64,000 nt of DNA from Algoriphagus aquimarinus. Lineage in GTDB: Bacteria > Bacteroidota > Bacteroidia > Cytophagales > Cyclobacteriaceae. Below, piece by piece: positions 46,487 to 55,715 of this stretch. The notes below the pieces were generated by a model. It was not told the origin of the DNA, made no database searches, and saw only the letters and a program-made list of their open reading frames with translations. Made by a program: the position numbers and the translations under genes. Within the stretch, counting starts at the first letter, position 1; every line of letters starts with the position of its first letter. Location of the stretch: NCBI RefSeq assembly GCF_007997215.1, contig NZ_VORW01000008.1, positions 102,021 through 166,020 on the forward strand, written 5' to 3'.

Positions 46487-47577
46487 TGGATCATCCAATT
46501 CACTTTTTACAAGAAACTGATGGTTTTTATGAAGAGGTAAAAAGGGATGTTGCTAAATACGTGAAAACTTCAGAATCCAGAGGATTAGCAACAGGAATTT
46601 TCTTTGCGAAGGCTGGGCTTTTAGTTTTCCTTTACCTTGTGTTGTATGGTGTCTTACTATTTACTGACCAAGCTTCAATAGCATTAATAGCAATGGCCTT
46701 CATGGGGCCTATTGCCATATTTATAGGGATCAACGTAGCACATGACGCAGCTCATGGCTCTATTTCTAAGAAGCAGTGGCTTAATAGTAGTTTTTTACTT
46801 CTATTTGATTTCCTCGGAGCAAACTCGTATATCTGGAAAAAGCGTCATGTTTTCTCTCACCATATTTTTCCGAACATCTTAAATGCAGATGCTGATCTTA
46901 AACAAAACCCCATGGTTCGCATTTTCCCAAATGACGAGATCAAGGGTTACCATCGCTTTCAGTTTATTTATGCGCCTTTTTTGTACTTACTATATACCAT
47001 AAACTGGCTGTTCTTTCGTGATTTCCAGGATTTTAAAAAACGAGAAATCGGTTCACTTAAGCTACGTGGACATGAAAAATCGGAGTACCTCAAGCTAATT
47101 TTCTTCAAGATTATCTATGTTTCTTATATAATTATTTTGCCACTTATTTTCTCATCCTTAAGTGGTTGGCAGCTATTTCTTGGTTTTTTGCTTATGAATT
47201 TTACTGCAAGCATTACGATCACTTTAGCGCTTATTCCATCTCATGTTGCGGAGGATTCTGCATTTCCTCTCCCTGATGAATCGGGACAAATGACCACTTC
47301 CTGGTCGCATCATCAGTTGCATACGATCAGAGATTTCGCAACATCAAATTGGTTTCTCAATTTCTTGTTTGGTGGGTTTAATCACCATTTAGCTCATCAT
47401 CTTTTTCCCAATATATGCCATGTGCATTATGTGAAGATTACACCGATTATAAAAGAGACAGCTATGCGGTATGGCTTGCCTTATCATCATGAGGAAAGTT
47501 TTATCAATGCCTATTTATCCCATTATAAGCTTTTAAAGAAAAATGGTTTGCAAATGAGTTTAGCGGAAGTCGCATGA
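46486..47577 (+). CDS. Membrane fatty acid desaturase
   Basis: A 363-residue integral membrane di-iron desaturase. The three His boxes are HDAAH at residues 86-90, HVFSHH at 121-126, and HHLAHH near 301-306; HHQLH near 269 is extra. Hydrophobic segments near 40-80, 165 and 205-250 frame them. It resembles front-end acyl-CoA or acyl-lipid desaturases without a cytochrome b5 domain. It is coupled to the lipoprotein gene before it and the hydroxylase gene after it, so a joint lipid modification is likely. Confidence 0.85.
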   Translation: MDHPIHFLQETDGFYEEVKRDVAKYVKTSESRGLATGIFFAKAGLLVFLYLVLYGVLLFTDQASIALIAMAFMGPIAIFIGINVAHDAAHGSISKKQWLNSSFLLLFDFLGANSYIWKKRHVFSHHIFPNILNADADLKQNPMVRIFPNDEIKGYHRFQFIYAPFLYLLYTINWLFFRDFQDFKKREIGSLKLRGHEKSEYLKLIFFKIIYVSYIIILPLIFSSLSGWQLFLGFLLMNFTASITITLALIPSHVAEDSAFPLPDESGQMTTSWSHHQLHTIRDFATSNWFLNFLFGGFNHHLAHHLFPNICHVHYVKITPIIKETAMRYGLPYHHEESFINAYLSHYKLLKKNGLQMSLAEVA

Positions 47578-48311
47578 TGTGGATATGGATTTTACCTGGC
47601 TTTTCTTTATTTAGTGTGCTCCTTTTTGTATTTCTAAACAAGCAGTTAAAAAGGAAAAAGCCATCCCTTAAAATTGATGAGATAGCGAATTTGCCTACCA
47701 ATAAAGAATACGCTTATACATTTTTAAATCTTGGAGTGTTTGGCATTATCGGTGCATTCATGGATTATGCTCAGACAAATGATTTATTAAGACTAGAGCC
47801 AATCTATACTTTGGAGGAACTGAATTGGTGGTTCCTTATCGTTTCAGTATTTATCTGTTTGGGTATACACGACATCTACTTTTATTTTTCGCATAGGTTA
47901 TTGCATGTGCCGTTTCTCTATAAAAAGGTGCACACCATTCACCATAAATCAACCAATCCAAATCCATGGACAGCCTTTTCGTTCCACCCTTTAGAAGGAG
48001 TTATTCAGATAGGGATAGTCCCACTTCTTGCTATTATTCTACCTATTCCAGAATTGGGTTTGATCATATTTACCCTAGTTATGTCCCTACTTTCAGTATA
48101 TGGTCACTGTGGATATGAGTTGCGCGCTGAGAAGTGGAAAGGCTTTGAAGTTTTTAATACGGCTTTGCATCATCAGCAACATCATCAGTTGGTACGCTAC
48201 AATTTTGGGATTTATCTAAGTATCTGGGACAAGCTTTTCGGGACATTTTCACCTTCCTATGATAAATCTTTAAAGCAACTTATCGCAAAAAATAAGGAAG
48301 CTAAGAGTTAG
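47574..48311 (+). CDS. Sterol desaturase family protein (fatty acid hydroxylase)
   Basis: A 245-residue membrane di-iron enzyme. His motifs: HRLLH near 107, HTIHHKS near 120, FHPLEG near 138 and HHQQHHQ near 203. Membrane segments lie near 5-20, 50-65, 82-98 and 140-165. The family hydroxylates or desaturates lipid alkyl chains. It overlaps the desaturase gene by 4 bp (ATGA) and overlaps the 3' end of the convergent GNAT gene by 4 bp. Confidence 0.87.
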   Translation: MMWIWILPGFSLFSVLLFVFLNKQLKRKKPSLKIDEIANLPTNKEYAYTFLNLGVFGIIGAFMDYAQTNDLLRLEPIYTLEELNWWFLIVSVFICLGIHDIYFYFSHRLLHVPFLYKKVHTIHHKSTNPNPWTAFSFHPLEGVIQIGIVPLLAIILPIPELGLIIFTLVMSLLSVYGHCGYELRAEKWKGFEVFNTALHHQQHHQLVRYNFGIYLSIWDKLFGTFSPSYDKSLKQLIAKNKEAKS

Positions 48312-48892
48312 TTTGATTCAAAAGGGCGTTTGATAAACCAAACATTTAATCCGTCATTTTCCCACTCGTCGTAAACAGTAAAACCATAACGCCTGTATAA
48401 AGGGAGCATATTTTTGGCGGCAGTCTCTGCAAAGATTGGAAGCTTCTCTTTTTTTGAATAGTCATAGACAAAGTCCCTAATTTCTTTAATAGGATTGAGG
48501 CCTTCGCTTCTATCTTCTACACCTAACATCCAAAAATAAAGGTGCTCTACATTTGGCCTTCGTTTAGTTATTTCGGCCTCACGTTTTATGATGGTCAAAG
48601 GTCTGTTCCAGCCTATGCATTTTCTCCAGAGGGTGGCATATCCGAGCAACCAATTCATAAAATGCTGTTTCCTACAACTTTTAAAAATGAGAGCAACGCC
48701 TTTTCCATCCGAGGTAATAAAAGCACCGTCTTTCTCTATGGCAACTGTGAGACAATAATTGCATAGAACTGCGATCCTTTCTTCAATTTGCTGGTCCTTT
48801 TTTACAACCCAAAGCACGCCTGGGTTATCGTGAAAACTAGAAATTAATACTCGAAGAGCTACAGATTTATTATGGCTATCAATTTTCAACAT
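48308..48892 (-). CDS. GNAT-like N-acyltransferase
   Basis: A 194-residue protein with a GNAT-like fold. It has DNPGVLWVVKKDQQIEERIAVLCNYC, a central VEHLYFWMLGVEDRSEGLNPIKEIRDFVYDYSKKEKLPIFAETAAKNMLPLYRRYGFTVYDEW, and a closing strand. The middle part carries the acyl-CoA-contact region and the family C-terminus. It lies 18 bp downstream of the radical SAM gene on the same strand. Acyl donor and acceptor are unknown; lipid head groups are possible given the convergent neighbours (inference). Confidence 0.75.
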   Translation of the reverse strand: MLKIDSHNKSVALRVLISSFHDNPGVLWVVKKDQQIEERIAVLCNYCLTVAIEKDGAFITSDGKGVALIFKSCRKQHFMNWLLGYATLWRKCIGWNRPLTIIKREAEITKRRPNVEHLYFWMLGVEDRSEGLNPIKEIRDFVYDYSKKEKLPIFAETAAKNMLPLYRRYGFTVYDEWENDGLNVWFIKRPFESN

Positions 48893-48910
48893 AACCTGTA
48901 ATGGAGCAAA

Positions 48911-50011
48911 TTAAGCTTCACAAAGTGCTGCCTGTTTTGGTACTTCAGGCATTTTCACTTTGCAAAATGGGCACGGATACAAGGTGCCATCATAGTCTAA
49001 AAGCATGTAGCTAATGCCACCACCGCAGGGTTTTGCTTTGCGATAACCTGCAGGAAAAAGAACAGTGGGATAGTCTAGAAACTCCCTCTCAAAATTGAAT
49101 TGATCGCTAATCTTTTTGAGATGTTCTTTGTGCTGAATGTCTAACTCTACATCTTTATCTTGATAGTTCCCCACGGCACGAGGCTCTAATAGATTTACAA
49201 TCGGCACGTTCCATTTTTTTACCAACTCGATCAATTCTTCAACTCCTCCAGATTCGATATATGCTTTGGTAGGGCAAACGTTCAGAGCCACCAAAACACC
49301 AACTTCCTGAAGGTTTTTTACAGCCTCATGTACCCAGAAAAATGATTTGCTACTTCCTCTAAAGGTATTGTGACTTTTCTCTAAATGATTGTCCAAACTG
49401 ATTGCGGCACCATTAAGTCCCGCTCTTTTAAGTTGCTGTGCTTTTTCTAATGTCAGTCCAAATCCAGAGGTATAAATCCACTGGTCACAACTGGGTTTAA
49501 AACGGCTAAGCATCGTAAGCAAATCATCAAATCGACTCAAGGGTTCTCCTCCGGAATAAATTAATTGACCAACACCTTGAGATACGTATTTGTCAATGCG
49601 GCTTATAAACTCATCACATGATAACACATCATTATTGTACAGCGTGCCAGCTTCACTACAATGTTCACAGGCCAGGGGGCAGCGTTTTGTTATGGCAATT
49701 AACAACCTCCGCAGACCGAACTGGTTTTGATTGGTAGGTTTGATTTCTTGTAAATGAGATTGAAAAAAGGAATTAAACCCAGGTGAGGGCCAGGCGGGAT
49801 TAAACATATCCCAAGCATACCTACCATCAATTTTAAATGCACGAACCAACTTTTTGTTTCCAATCATCTCTTGGAAATCTGAAATGAGATGCTTTACAAC
49901 TTTGAAGGCTGTTAGTGGATTTCTATAAAGTTTTACTCCCAGCCACCAGATATTGATAACCATGAGTAAGCGTACTATATCATATTCTACTCGGGTTACA
50001 ATTCTGGGCAT
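48911..50011 (-). CDS. Radical SAM protein with SPASM-like tail
   Basis: A 366-residue protein. The radical SAM cluster is Cys111-x3-Cys115-x2-Cys118 (CPLACEHC), followed by YSGGEPLSR. The C-terminus holds CGGG, YPCPFC and a final Cys, a shortened SPASM-like auxiliary cluster site. The N-terminal 100 residues include a hydrophobic stretch (IVRLLMVINIWWLGVKL) that could anchor it to the membrane. It is first in a two-gene operon with the GNAT. Substrate unknown; no precursor peptide gene was seen nearby. Confidence 0.82.
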   Translation of the reverse strand: MPRIVTRVEYDIVRLLMVINIWWLGVKLYRNPLTAFKVVKHLISDFQEMIGNKKLVRAFKIDGRYAWDMFNPAWPSPGFNSFFQSHLQEIKPTNQNQFGLRRLLIAITKRCPLACEHCSEAGTLYNNDVLSCDEFISRIDKYVSQGVGQLIYSGGEPLSRFDDLLTMLSRFKPSCDQWIYTSGFGLTLEKAQQLKRAGLNGAAISLDNHLEKSHNTFRGSSKSFFWVHEAVKNLQEVGVLVALNVCPTKAYIESGGVEELIELVKKWNVPIVNLLEPRAVGNYQDKDVELDIQHKEHLKKISDQFNFEREFLDYPTVLFPAGYRKAKPCGGGISYMLLDYDGTLYPCPFCKVKMPEVPKQAALCEA

Positions 50012-50384
50012 CTTGTGTTTTTTTTTTGATATCAGCCAGTTTTCAAATCAGTTTACATTCCCTCTAGGGTCGTAGAGTATTGATTTTTATTTCTTGGCCA
50101 ATAGTGTCTGTTTTTAGAAAAAGTATTTTTTTAACTGCTACATAGTTTTTTAGCATAGCTATTGAAAACTTGGTCTTTCCTTGACCTAATTCAAGAACGA
50201 GAAAAAAGATAGACCTTCAAAGTTATGCGAAGAAAAATTGGTGGGGGGTTATGGATTTTCAATTTCAAAACCATCGAGACTTGAAAACCTTAAAAATTGC
50301 GCACCCCTTCGTGCCCTTTGATGTTAAACAAAAAAAATCCCGTTCATAGCAGAACGGGATTTAGGATTGTGGCAGTATGATTAC
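50012..50384. other. Intergenic region before the radical SAM gene
   Basis: The 373-bp region holds the upstream control region of the radical SAM operon, an A/T-rich stretch, and the terminator of the DUF4397 gene at its right end. No ORF was recognised. Confidence 0.4.
50335..50362 (-). terminator. Rho-independent terminator after DUF4397 gene
   Basis: Stem AAATCCCGTTC/GAACGGGATTT with a 6-nt loop. The minus strand then runs into T residues. Confidence 0.85.
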
Positions 50385-51107
50385 TTAGTAATCGATAAAG
50401 TTGGTCAGTAATTGTAAATCAAGTTTTTTGGAATTATCCGTTGACTGCTTATAGCCTCTTAACACCAAGGTATACACTCTCTTTCCTTTAAGATCCACGT
50501 TGGTAGCAGTAGCAAGTGTTTCACCAGTGCTAGAAACAATCTTCAAGTTGTAAGTTTTGGTGGCTAGGCTTTTAAAATCTGAATTTCCCTTGAAAGTCAA
50601 ATCAGAGAATAGAGCAGTTGCCACTTCATCTACCTTGAGTGAAACTGTTCCTGCATCAGGAGAAAGGTTTACCATTCGAATTTGCGCTTCAGCAGCAGTT
50701 GGCTCCGACCAGTCATCATCTACCAAAACAGCATCCAATGCAGCCGCATTTTCCACCATAAATAAGGAGTAAACTGAATCTACTTTGATCTCAAATTCCT
50801 TTTCCAAAAGAGAAGTCACAGAATTTGCTTCTGAAAACTTGAAGAGTCTATCCCCAGGATAGAAGTTTTTGTACGGCAATACTTCTGAGTACTTCAATGG
50901 GGAATTGTTGACCTGATTTTGATCAGCAAAGACAATCGTTCCAGCGTTACTCGGAGCGCCGTTGTAAATAGAAATGTAACCGGCAGCAGGGTATTCAATT
51001 GGGTCATTGTCATCCATGCAGCTGGTCAATCCCATAGTTCCAGCCAGTAGTGCTAGGGAAGCCAGAGATCTAAGATTCTTAGTCGCAAATGATTTTATAC
51101 TCATCAT
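50385..51107 (-). CDS. DUF4397 lipoprotein
   Basis: A 240-residue lipoprotein with lipobox LTSC near residues 27-30. The DUF4397 pattern is GYISIYNGAPSNAGTIVFADQNQVNNSPLKYSEVLPYKNFYPGDRLFKF and AQIRMVNLSPDAGTVSLKVDE, two related beta domains. Family members are surface proteins of unknown role. It is a single gene with its own terminator. Confidence 0.85.
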   Translation of the reverse strand: MMSIKSFATKNLRSLASLALLAGTMGLTSCMDDNDPIEYPAAGYISIYNGAPSNAGTIVFADQNQVNNSPLKYSEVLPYKNFYPGDRLFKFSEANSVTSLLEKEFEIKVDSVYSLFMVENAAALDAVLVDDDWSEPTAAEAQIRMVNLSPDAGTVSLKVDEVATALFSDLTFKGNSDFKSLATKTYNLKIVSSTGETLATATNVDLKGKRVYTLVLRGYKQSTDNSKKLDLQLLTNFIDY

Positions 51108-51228
51108 ATGTATTTGTTGGTTTTTGTTTTAAATCACAACCAAGACGCATGATAAGTTTTATTCGCTACAGAAAGAATGAAAATTTGAGCAAGCTCCTTA
51201 TTTATAATGGGTTAATAATTTGTAACAG

Positions 51229-51250
51229 TGGTCTGTGTCCACATAGACCC
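51229..51250. repeat. Repeat word GTGGTCTGTGTCCACA, second copy
   Basis: The 22 bases match the palindrome at 10520 except for a T in the right arm. The following GGCCTGTGAGGACACAAG suggests a second decayed arm. It sits in the gap after the DinB gene. Confidence 0.6.
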
Positions 51251-51295
51251 TCTTGTTGCGGCCTGTGAGGACACAAGTCGCGGTAGAATGAAGTA

Positions 51296-51784
51296 TTAAT
51301 ACTGCTCCCAGAAGTTTGGAGGAGTGATGCCTAAAGCGCGCAGATAGACAAAGCCTTGTCCTCGGTGATGAATTTCATTGTCTATGATGTAAAACAAAAT
51401 GCTGTAGCCAGTGCCATCATACTGTCCAAATGCTTTGATTTTCTTTTGGAACTCCTCCATCATAATGTCCTTCCAATACTTTTGGATTTCTTCTGTGGAT
51501 TTATCCCAACTGGCGAGAAGCTCAGCTTTTGTCGTCAACTCTTCTTTTTTCTCATCAAGAGCTTCCCAAGTGTCTGTTGCCAAACCTCTAGCTGTTGTAC
51601 TATCCATAGCCAGCATTTCTTTCATTAGCTGCGCAAAAGTCCGCATTCCACCTATACTGAATTCGAAAAGTTCTTTCTCCGGAAAAGCTTCCAGTGTCCT
51701 GCGGGTGACTTTACGATGTCCTAGCCAATGCGTTAGCAATTGATCTTTGTTGATGATTTGAGCAGGTATTGTTGATGTTTCCAT
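51296..51784 (-). CDS. DinB family protein
   Basis: About 162 residues from ATG 51784; ATG 51814 would add ten residues. It is a four-helix DinB-like protein: LTHWLGHRKVTRRTLEAFPEKELFEFSIGGMRTFAQLMKEMLAM with the metal-site His in the first helix, and IDNEIHHRGQGFVYLRALGITPP near the end. Members act as thiol-dependent or stress-linked metalloenzymes of mostly unknown substrate. It is divergent from the WYL regulator, which probably controls it. Confidence 0.85.
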   Translation of the reverse strand: METSTIPAQIINKDQLLTHWLGHRKVTRRTLEAFPEKELFEFSIGGMRTFAQLMKEMLAMDSTTARGLATDTWEALDEKKEELTTKAELLASWDKSTEEIQKYWKDIMMEEFQKKIKAFGQYDGTGYSILFYIIDNEIHHRGQGFVYLRALGITPPNFWEQY

Positions 51785-51920
51785 AGTGGGTATGTTTTGT
51801 TTAAGAATATTCAAAGAAACTACATCATAGTGTCAGCCCTATGTCAGTAGGATTTTGGGATATGAAAGATTTTCTGATTTTTTCCAGTTTCTTTACTTAC
51901 AGGTTTCAACTGATTTTTTT

Positions 51921-52871
51921 ATGAACAGAATAGATCGACTCACTGCCATACTTACCCACCTTCAATCCAAGCGAACTGTGCGAGCTTATGAGCTTGCTGC
52001 TCGTTTTGAGGTGAGTTTGCGTACGATCTATAGAGATGTGAGATCTCTTGAAGCGTCGGGAGTTCCGATCATCGGGGAGGCAGGGCAAGGCTATTCGTTG
52101 GTGGAGGGATATAGACTTCCGCCCATCATGTTTAGTAGAGAGGAGGCTCTTGCGATGTTGGTTGCAGAGAAGTTGGTGGAAAAATCTCTGGATGATCAAA
52201 GTAGCAAGGTTTTCAAGGAAGCGCTGATTAAGATAAAGGCTGTGCTGAAATCCTCCGAAAAGGATTTGTTAGTAGAAGTGCAGGATACGATTAAGGTTTT
52301 GAAGTCGGGGTCTTCTCAGTCTATGAACAGATCCAGCAAGGCTTTTCAGCTTATTCTTCAGGCTATTTCGGAGAAAAAAGTGCTGTCTACGACCTATATT
52401 ACTTTTGATCCCGAGCGGATTTCAGTAAGAGAATTGGAACCAGTAGGCTTGTTTCATTCGCACGAGCAATGGTATTTGATGGCTTATTGCAGGTTGAGAA
52501 GTGATTATCGCACGTTTCGACTTGATCGCTTTAGCAAACTTCAGGTGACAGATTTTTGCTATACCACCTCTAAACATCCCTCCTTACAGTCTTATTTGGA
52601 CAAATTAGCCAGCGAACAAAAACTACATCAAATCATTCTGGAAGTGCCTGATGGTTCTCTGAAATACCTCGTCAATTCGAAATACAATAATGGATTTGTG
52701 TCTGAGGAAAGAGTAGGGGAAAAGACAGTGATGACTTTTATGAACTCATCCATCGAGGGATTTGTGCGCTGGATAATCGCACTGGGAGATATGGTAGTGG
52801 TCAAGGAGCCAACGGAGTTGCGGGATCGCTTAGCTCAACTGATAGAGGAGATTAAGGTAATGCAGGGATGA
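51921..52871 (+). CDS. WYL-domain transcriptional regulator (YafY-like)
   Basis: About 316 residues, starting at ATG 51921 (MNRIDRLTAILTHLQ), which places the HTH at the usual N-terminal position; a longer ORF from 51855 lacks homology. The HTH covers VRAYELAARFEVSLRTIYRDVRSLEASGVPI. The WYL domain includes PVGLFHSHEQWYLMAYCRLRSDYRTFRLDRFSKL and a C-terminal WCX-like part. It is likely a ligand-sensing regulator of the divergent DinB gene. Confidence 0.88.
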   Translation: MNRIDRLTAILTHLQSKRTVRAYELAARFEVSLRTIYRDVRSLEASGVPIIGEAGQGYSLVEGYRLPPIMFSREEALAMLVAEKLVEKSLDDQSSKVFKEALIKIKAVLKSSEKDLLVEVQDTIKVLKSGSSQSMNRSSKAFQLILQAISEKKVLSTTYITFDPERISVRELEPVGLFHSHEQWYLMAYCRLRSDYRTFRLDRFSKLQVTDFCYTTSKHPSLQSYLDKLASEQKLHQIILEVPDGSLKYLVNSKYNNGFVSEERVGEKTVMTFMNSSIEGFVRWIIALGDMVVVKEPTELRDRLAQLIEEIKVMQG

Positions 52872-52941
52872 AAAACATTGACCATGTTTTGTGAAAAGTT
52901 GGAACCAGGTTCTTGATAGCACTCAATAGCCCTGTTACGCT

Positions 52942-53901
52942 CTAAATATTGATAATTACATTTCCGGTTTTATTGCCAGAAATAACATAATCATATGCCT
53001 CCGCTATAGCTTTCAGTGGGTATTCTCTATCGATTACAGGTTTGAATTTCCCTTTTTCCAACATGGATTTAATGTAGGGAAGTGTCTCTGTTAGGCTATA
53101 AGGAATGGGGAAAATTACTTTCTTACCACCTGAGAGTGGACTATAGAGTGCTAAGAAGATATTTTGTGAATATGGGCCTAATTCCGAAGAAATATAAATC
53201 CCTTGCTCTTGTAGCAAAGACTTGCACTTACCGAAGGTGCTTTTGCCTACGGCATCAAATACAAAGTCGTATTTCTCATTTTTTTGTGTGAAATCTTCAG
53301 TTAAGTAGTCATAGACTTTGTCCGCTCCTAGGGATCGGATAAGTTCAATGTTCTTAGTATCGCAAGTAGCAGTCACATGAACATCAAATGTCTTGACGAA
53401 TTGCAGTAGTGCTGATCCAATAGCGCCCGTTGCCCCATTGATAAGGATTCGCTGTCCTGGCTGTATAGCTGTTTTATGGATAAATGTGTAGGCATAATGA
53501 GCGCCTTCAAGACTGGCAGCAGCTTGTTTATATTCAATTTGTTCGGGAATGGTTAAAAGGTTGTTCTTAGGTTCCAGAACCATGTACTCAGCCTGCGATT
53601 CTACCCCTAGATCGGTAAAACCAAACACTCGATCATTAACTTGGAAGGATTGGATTTTTGTTCCTATTGCTACCACCTCACCCGCGAAATCAGTTCCTAA
53701 GGTTATTTTTCTAGGCTTAAAAAAACAAAGGAAAAAGCGCATGATGAAGGGTTTGGCAGTGAGATTGGCGCAATCCGTTCTATTCACTGTCGTAGCGTAT
53801 ACTCGGATTAATACTTCGTTTTCCTTGGGGGCTGGTCGTTCGGTCGTCTCAACTCTGATTGTTTTGGGACTACCGTATGACCTTCTAAATGCAGCCTTCA
53901 T
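52942..53901 (-). CDS. Zinc-independent MDR-family oxidoreductase
   Basis: A 319-residue NAD(P)-dependent reductase of the quinone oxidoreductase type. It has the N-terminal RPAPKENEVLIRVYATTVNRTDCANL and the family segment LGTDFAGEVVAIGTKIQSFQVNDRVFGF. The cofactor loop INGATGAIGSALLQFVKTFDVHVTATC follows. There is no structural zinc cluster. The product probably reduces quinones or alpha,beta-unsaturated carbonyls. Single gene. Confidence 0.87.
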   Translation of the reverse strand: MKAAFRRSYGSPKTIRVETTERPAPKENEVLIRVYATTVNRTDCANLTAKPFIMRFFLCFFKPRKITLGTDFAGEVVAIGTKIQSFQVNDRVFGFTDLGVESQAEYMVLEPKNNLLTIPEQIEYKQAAASLEGAHYAYTFIHKTAIQPGQRILINGATGAIGSALLQFVKTFDVHVTATCDTKNIELIRSLGADKVYDYLTEDFTQKNEKYDFVFDAVGKSTFGKCKSLLQEQGIYISSELGPYSQNIFLALYSPLSGGKKVIFPIPYSLTETLPYIKSMLEKGKFKPVIDREYPLKAIAEAYDYVISGNKTGNVIINI

Positions 53902-54072
53902 TGGAGAGTTTTTGGTGACAGATTAAAAGAGAACCTGATGTGTGATCCTGTAAGATCGGTAATCGAGCCTACATTCTGAAAAGATAAGTAGAGAGATATT
54001 CCAAATCTAAAATGGTAATCATTATGGAAACTGTTGAAACTATACTGGTCTGTTGAATGCCTTACAGGTATT

Positions 54073-54186
54073 TTACAACCTCAACCTTCTCCCTTCTATT
54101 CCATCATCTTCTGAGAACGGATCGTATTCAGGCCCATTGATCACTGTCCAGCCTAAGGAGTTTAGAACCTCATCGCTGAGTTTCTC
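54073..54186 (-). pseudogene. Possible C-terminal gene remnant
   Basis: Read on the minus strand between two in-frame stops (TAA at 54187-54189 and TAA at 54073-54075), it encodes EKLSDEVLNSLGWTVINGPE followed by YDPFSEDDGIEGRRLRL. Composition and codon use look like the end of a real protein, but there is no start codon and no upstream body. Family not recognised. Confidence 0.25.
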
Positions 54187-54599
54187 TTAGTTGAAATCGG
54201 TTGGGGTGATAATTATATTCTGTTTGCTCAAAAATAATTTTTCTAATTTCTATAAAATTGAGGAAAATAGGGAGTTTAAATAAGCTAGTTCACAGTTGAA
54301 TTAGGAGAAAGTACATTTGAGGGAAGATGCATTATGCATTGCAAGTATTTTCTGTGAATATCAATAAACAGGGGGATCATTTCCCCATTTCAGGGAGATT
54401 AGGCGCATCGCAAATTTCAGCTTTAGGCTTTTAGAAGACATCTGATTCCAGGGTAGCATTAATAGCTTGGTGAAATTTAGCTTTGCTCATATGATAGAAA
54501 TCAATTCAAAGCACACTAAAACCAAGTCTTTTGACTTATTTCGATGCATTTTTACGGAAAATCAATAGCAGGGAAAGCTGCATTTCAATCTGAAATGAA

Positions 54600-54607
54600 T
54601 AACTTTG
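54600..54607 (+). promoter_or_regulatory. Bacteroidota-type -7 box
   Basis: TAACTTTG fits TAnnTTTG and lies 81 bp before the start of the lipoprotein gene at 54689. The -33 TTG is not clear. Confidence 0.4.
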
Positions 54608-54688
54608 AACTTGCATATTAATCAGAGGATCGATGGAATGGCATTTGAGACTACTAATAAAAATCACAATCATCAAAAACTGTAAATT

Positions 54689-55486
54689 ATGAATGTAAAA
54701 ATATTAGGTACAGCTGCTGCGGCATTATTGATAGCAGTAAGTTGCCAACCGAAAAAAATAGACAATGAAGAAGTAGCAGAGATGGAGATTGTTGCTCCTG
54801 CAGAAATTTCAATTGAGAAATTCAGCGATTCTCCTGCTTATTTGACTTCCTCTTTGACTTTGAAAAAACCGACCAGCACTACAATTTCCAAAGCAGGGGA
54901 AGTGGATTTTGCATTTGACGTGAAGGAATATAACCTAGGTGAAGTAACTGAGCGTACGGGTATGGCTGCGAACTTGGCTAATTCCGACAAAGGTCAGCAC
55001 ATCCACTTTATATTAGATAATGAGCCATATTCTGCTCATTATGAGCCTGAATTTAAGCGTGAGATGCCAGAAGGAACACATTATTTGGTGGCATTCCTTA
55101 GTAGATCTTACCATGAGTCAGTGAAGAATGATAAGTCATTCATTGCCAAAAAATTTGTTGTAGGTGCGGCTAGTGACGATATGAATGTAGACTTCGAGAA
55201 GCCTACTATGATCTATAGCCGTCCAAAAGGTGAGTATAGCGGAGCAGATACTGAGAACTTATTACTTGATTTCTTCTTGCTAAACACTACACTTTCTGAA
55301 ACTGGAAACAAAGTAAGAGCAACCATCAACGGTCAGGAATTTATGATCACTGATTGGGCACCTTACGTGATCAAAGGACTTCCTAAGGGTGAAGTAACTG
55401 TCAAATTGGAATTGCTTGATGGGGATGGAAACTTGATCCCAGGTGGATTCAATGACGTAACTAGAACAGTAACTTTGAAGGACTAA
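54689..55486 (+). CDS. Conserved lipoprotein of unknown function
   Basis: A 265-residue lipoprotein with lipobox VSC near residues 17-19. The mature part is beta-rich with repeated EYNLGEVTERTGMAANLANSDKGQHIHFILDNEPYSAHYEPEF and VRATINGQEFMITDWAPYVIKGLPKGEVTVKLELLDGDGNLIPG. The QHIHF motif could bind metal. Similar proteins in Bacteroidota are often labelled phosphopeptide-binding by automatic annotation, which I cannot support from sequence. It has a strong terminator and likely its own promoter. Confidence 0.7.
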   Translation: MNVKILGTAAAALLIAVSCQPKKIDNEEVAEMEIVAPAEISIEKFSDSPAYLTSSLTLKKPTSTTISKAGEVDFAFDVKEYNLGEVTERTGMAANLANSDKGQHIHFILDNEPYSAHYEPEFKREMPEGTHYLVAFLSRSYHESVKNDKSFIAKKFVVGAASDDMNVDFEKPTMIYSRPKGEYSGADTENLLLDFFLLNTTLSETGNKVRATINGQEFMITDWAPYVIKGLPKGEVTVKLELLDGDGNLIPGGFNDVTRTVTLKD

Positions 55487-55512
55487 TCCATAAACGATTA
55501 AGTCTGATACTT

Positions 55513-55550
55513 AAAACTCCGTGTGATTGATTTCGCACGGAGTTTTTTTT
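55513..55550 (+). terminator. Rho-independent terminator
   Basis: Arms AAAACTCCGTG and CACGGAGTTTT, followed by further T residues. It lies 27 bp after the lipoprotein gene. Confidence 0.87.
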
Positions 55551-55553
55551 ATT

Positions 55554-55632
55554 TACCGCGAAGTTCACAGAGGTGGTCGCGGAGGGGGCAATTTCTGCTA
55601 AGTTGTCCTGCTTCTCCAGAAGCTGGACAGGA
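55554..55632. repeat. Repeat family 1, copy B
   Basis: It starts ACCGCGAAGTTCACAGAGG and ends in GTCCTGCTTCTCCAGAAGC-TGGAC, a hairpin related to that at 35941. Confidence 0.75.
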
Positions 55633-55715
55633 TTTGTGCTTTCATTCAATATGTCTATGCAAGTTTTTTTAACAGCATAGAAACATAGTTAGTATATAGC
55701 AGAACTATAAGTGTT

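Larger units (their letters stand above)
53902..54688. other. 787-bp gap with a possible gene remnant
   Basis: No intact gene. A short minus-strand coding-like segment lies at 54073-54186. The rest is A+T-rich without recognised repeats. A -7 box for the next gene is at 54600-54607. Confidence 0.4.

Noticed and set aside
48911..50011. RiPP (modified peptide) cluster
   Set aside because: No short precursor-peptide ORF with a leader-core layout was found beside the radical SAM gene.
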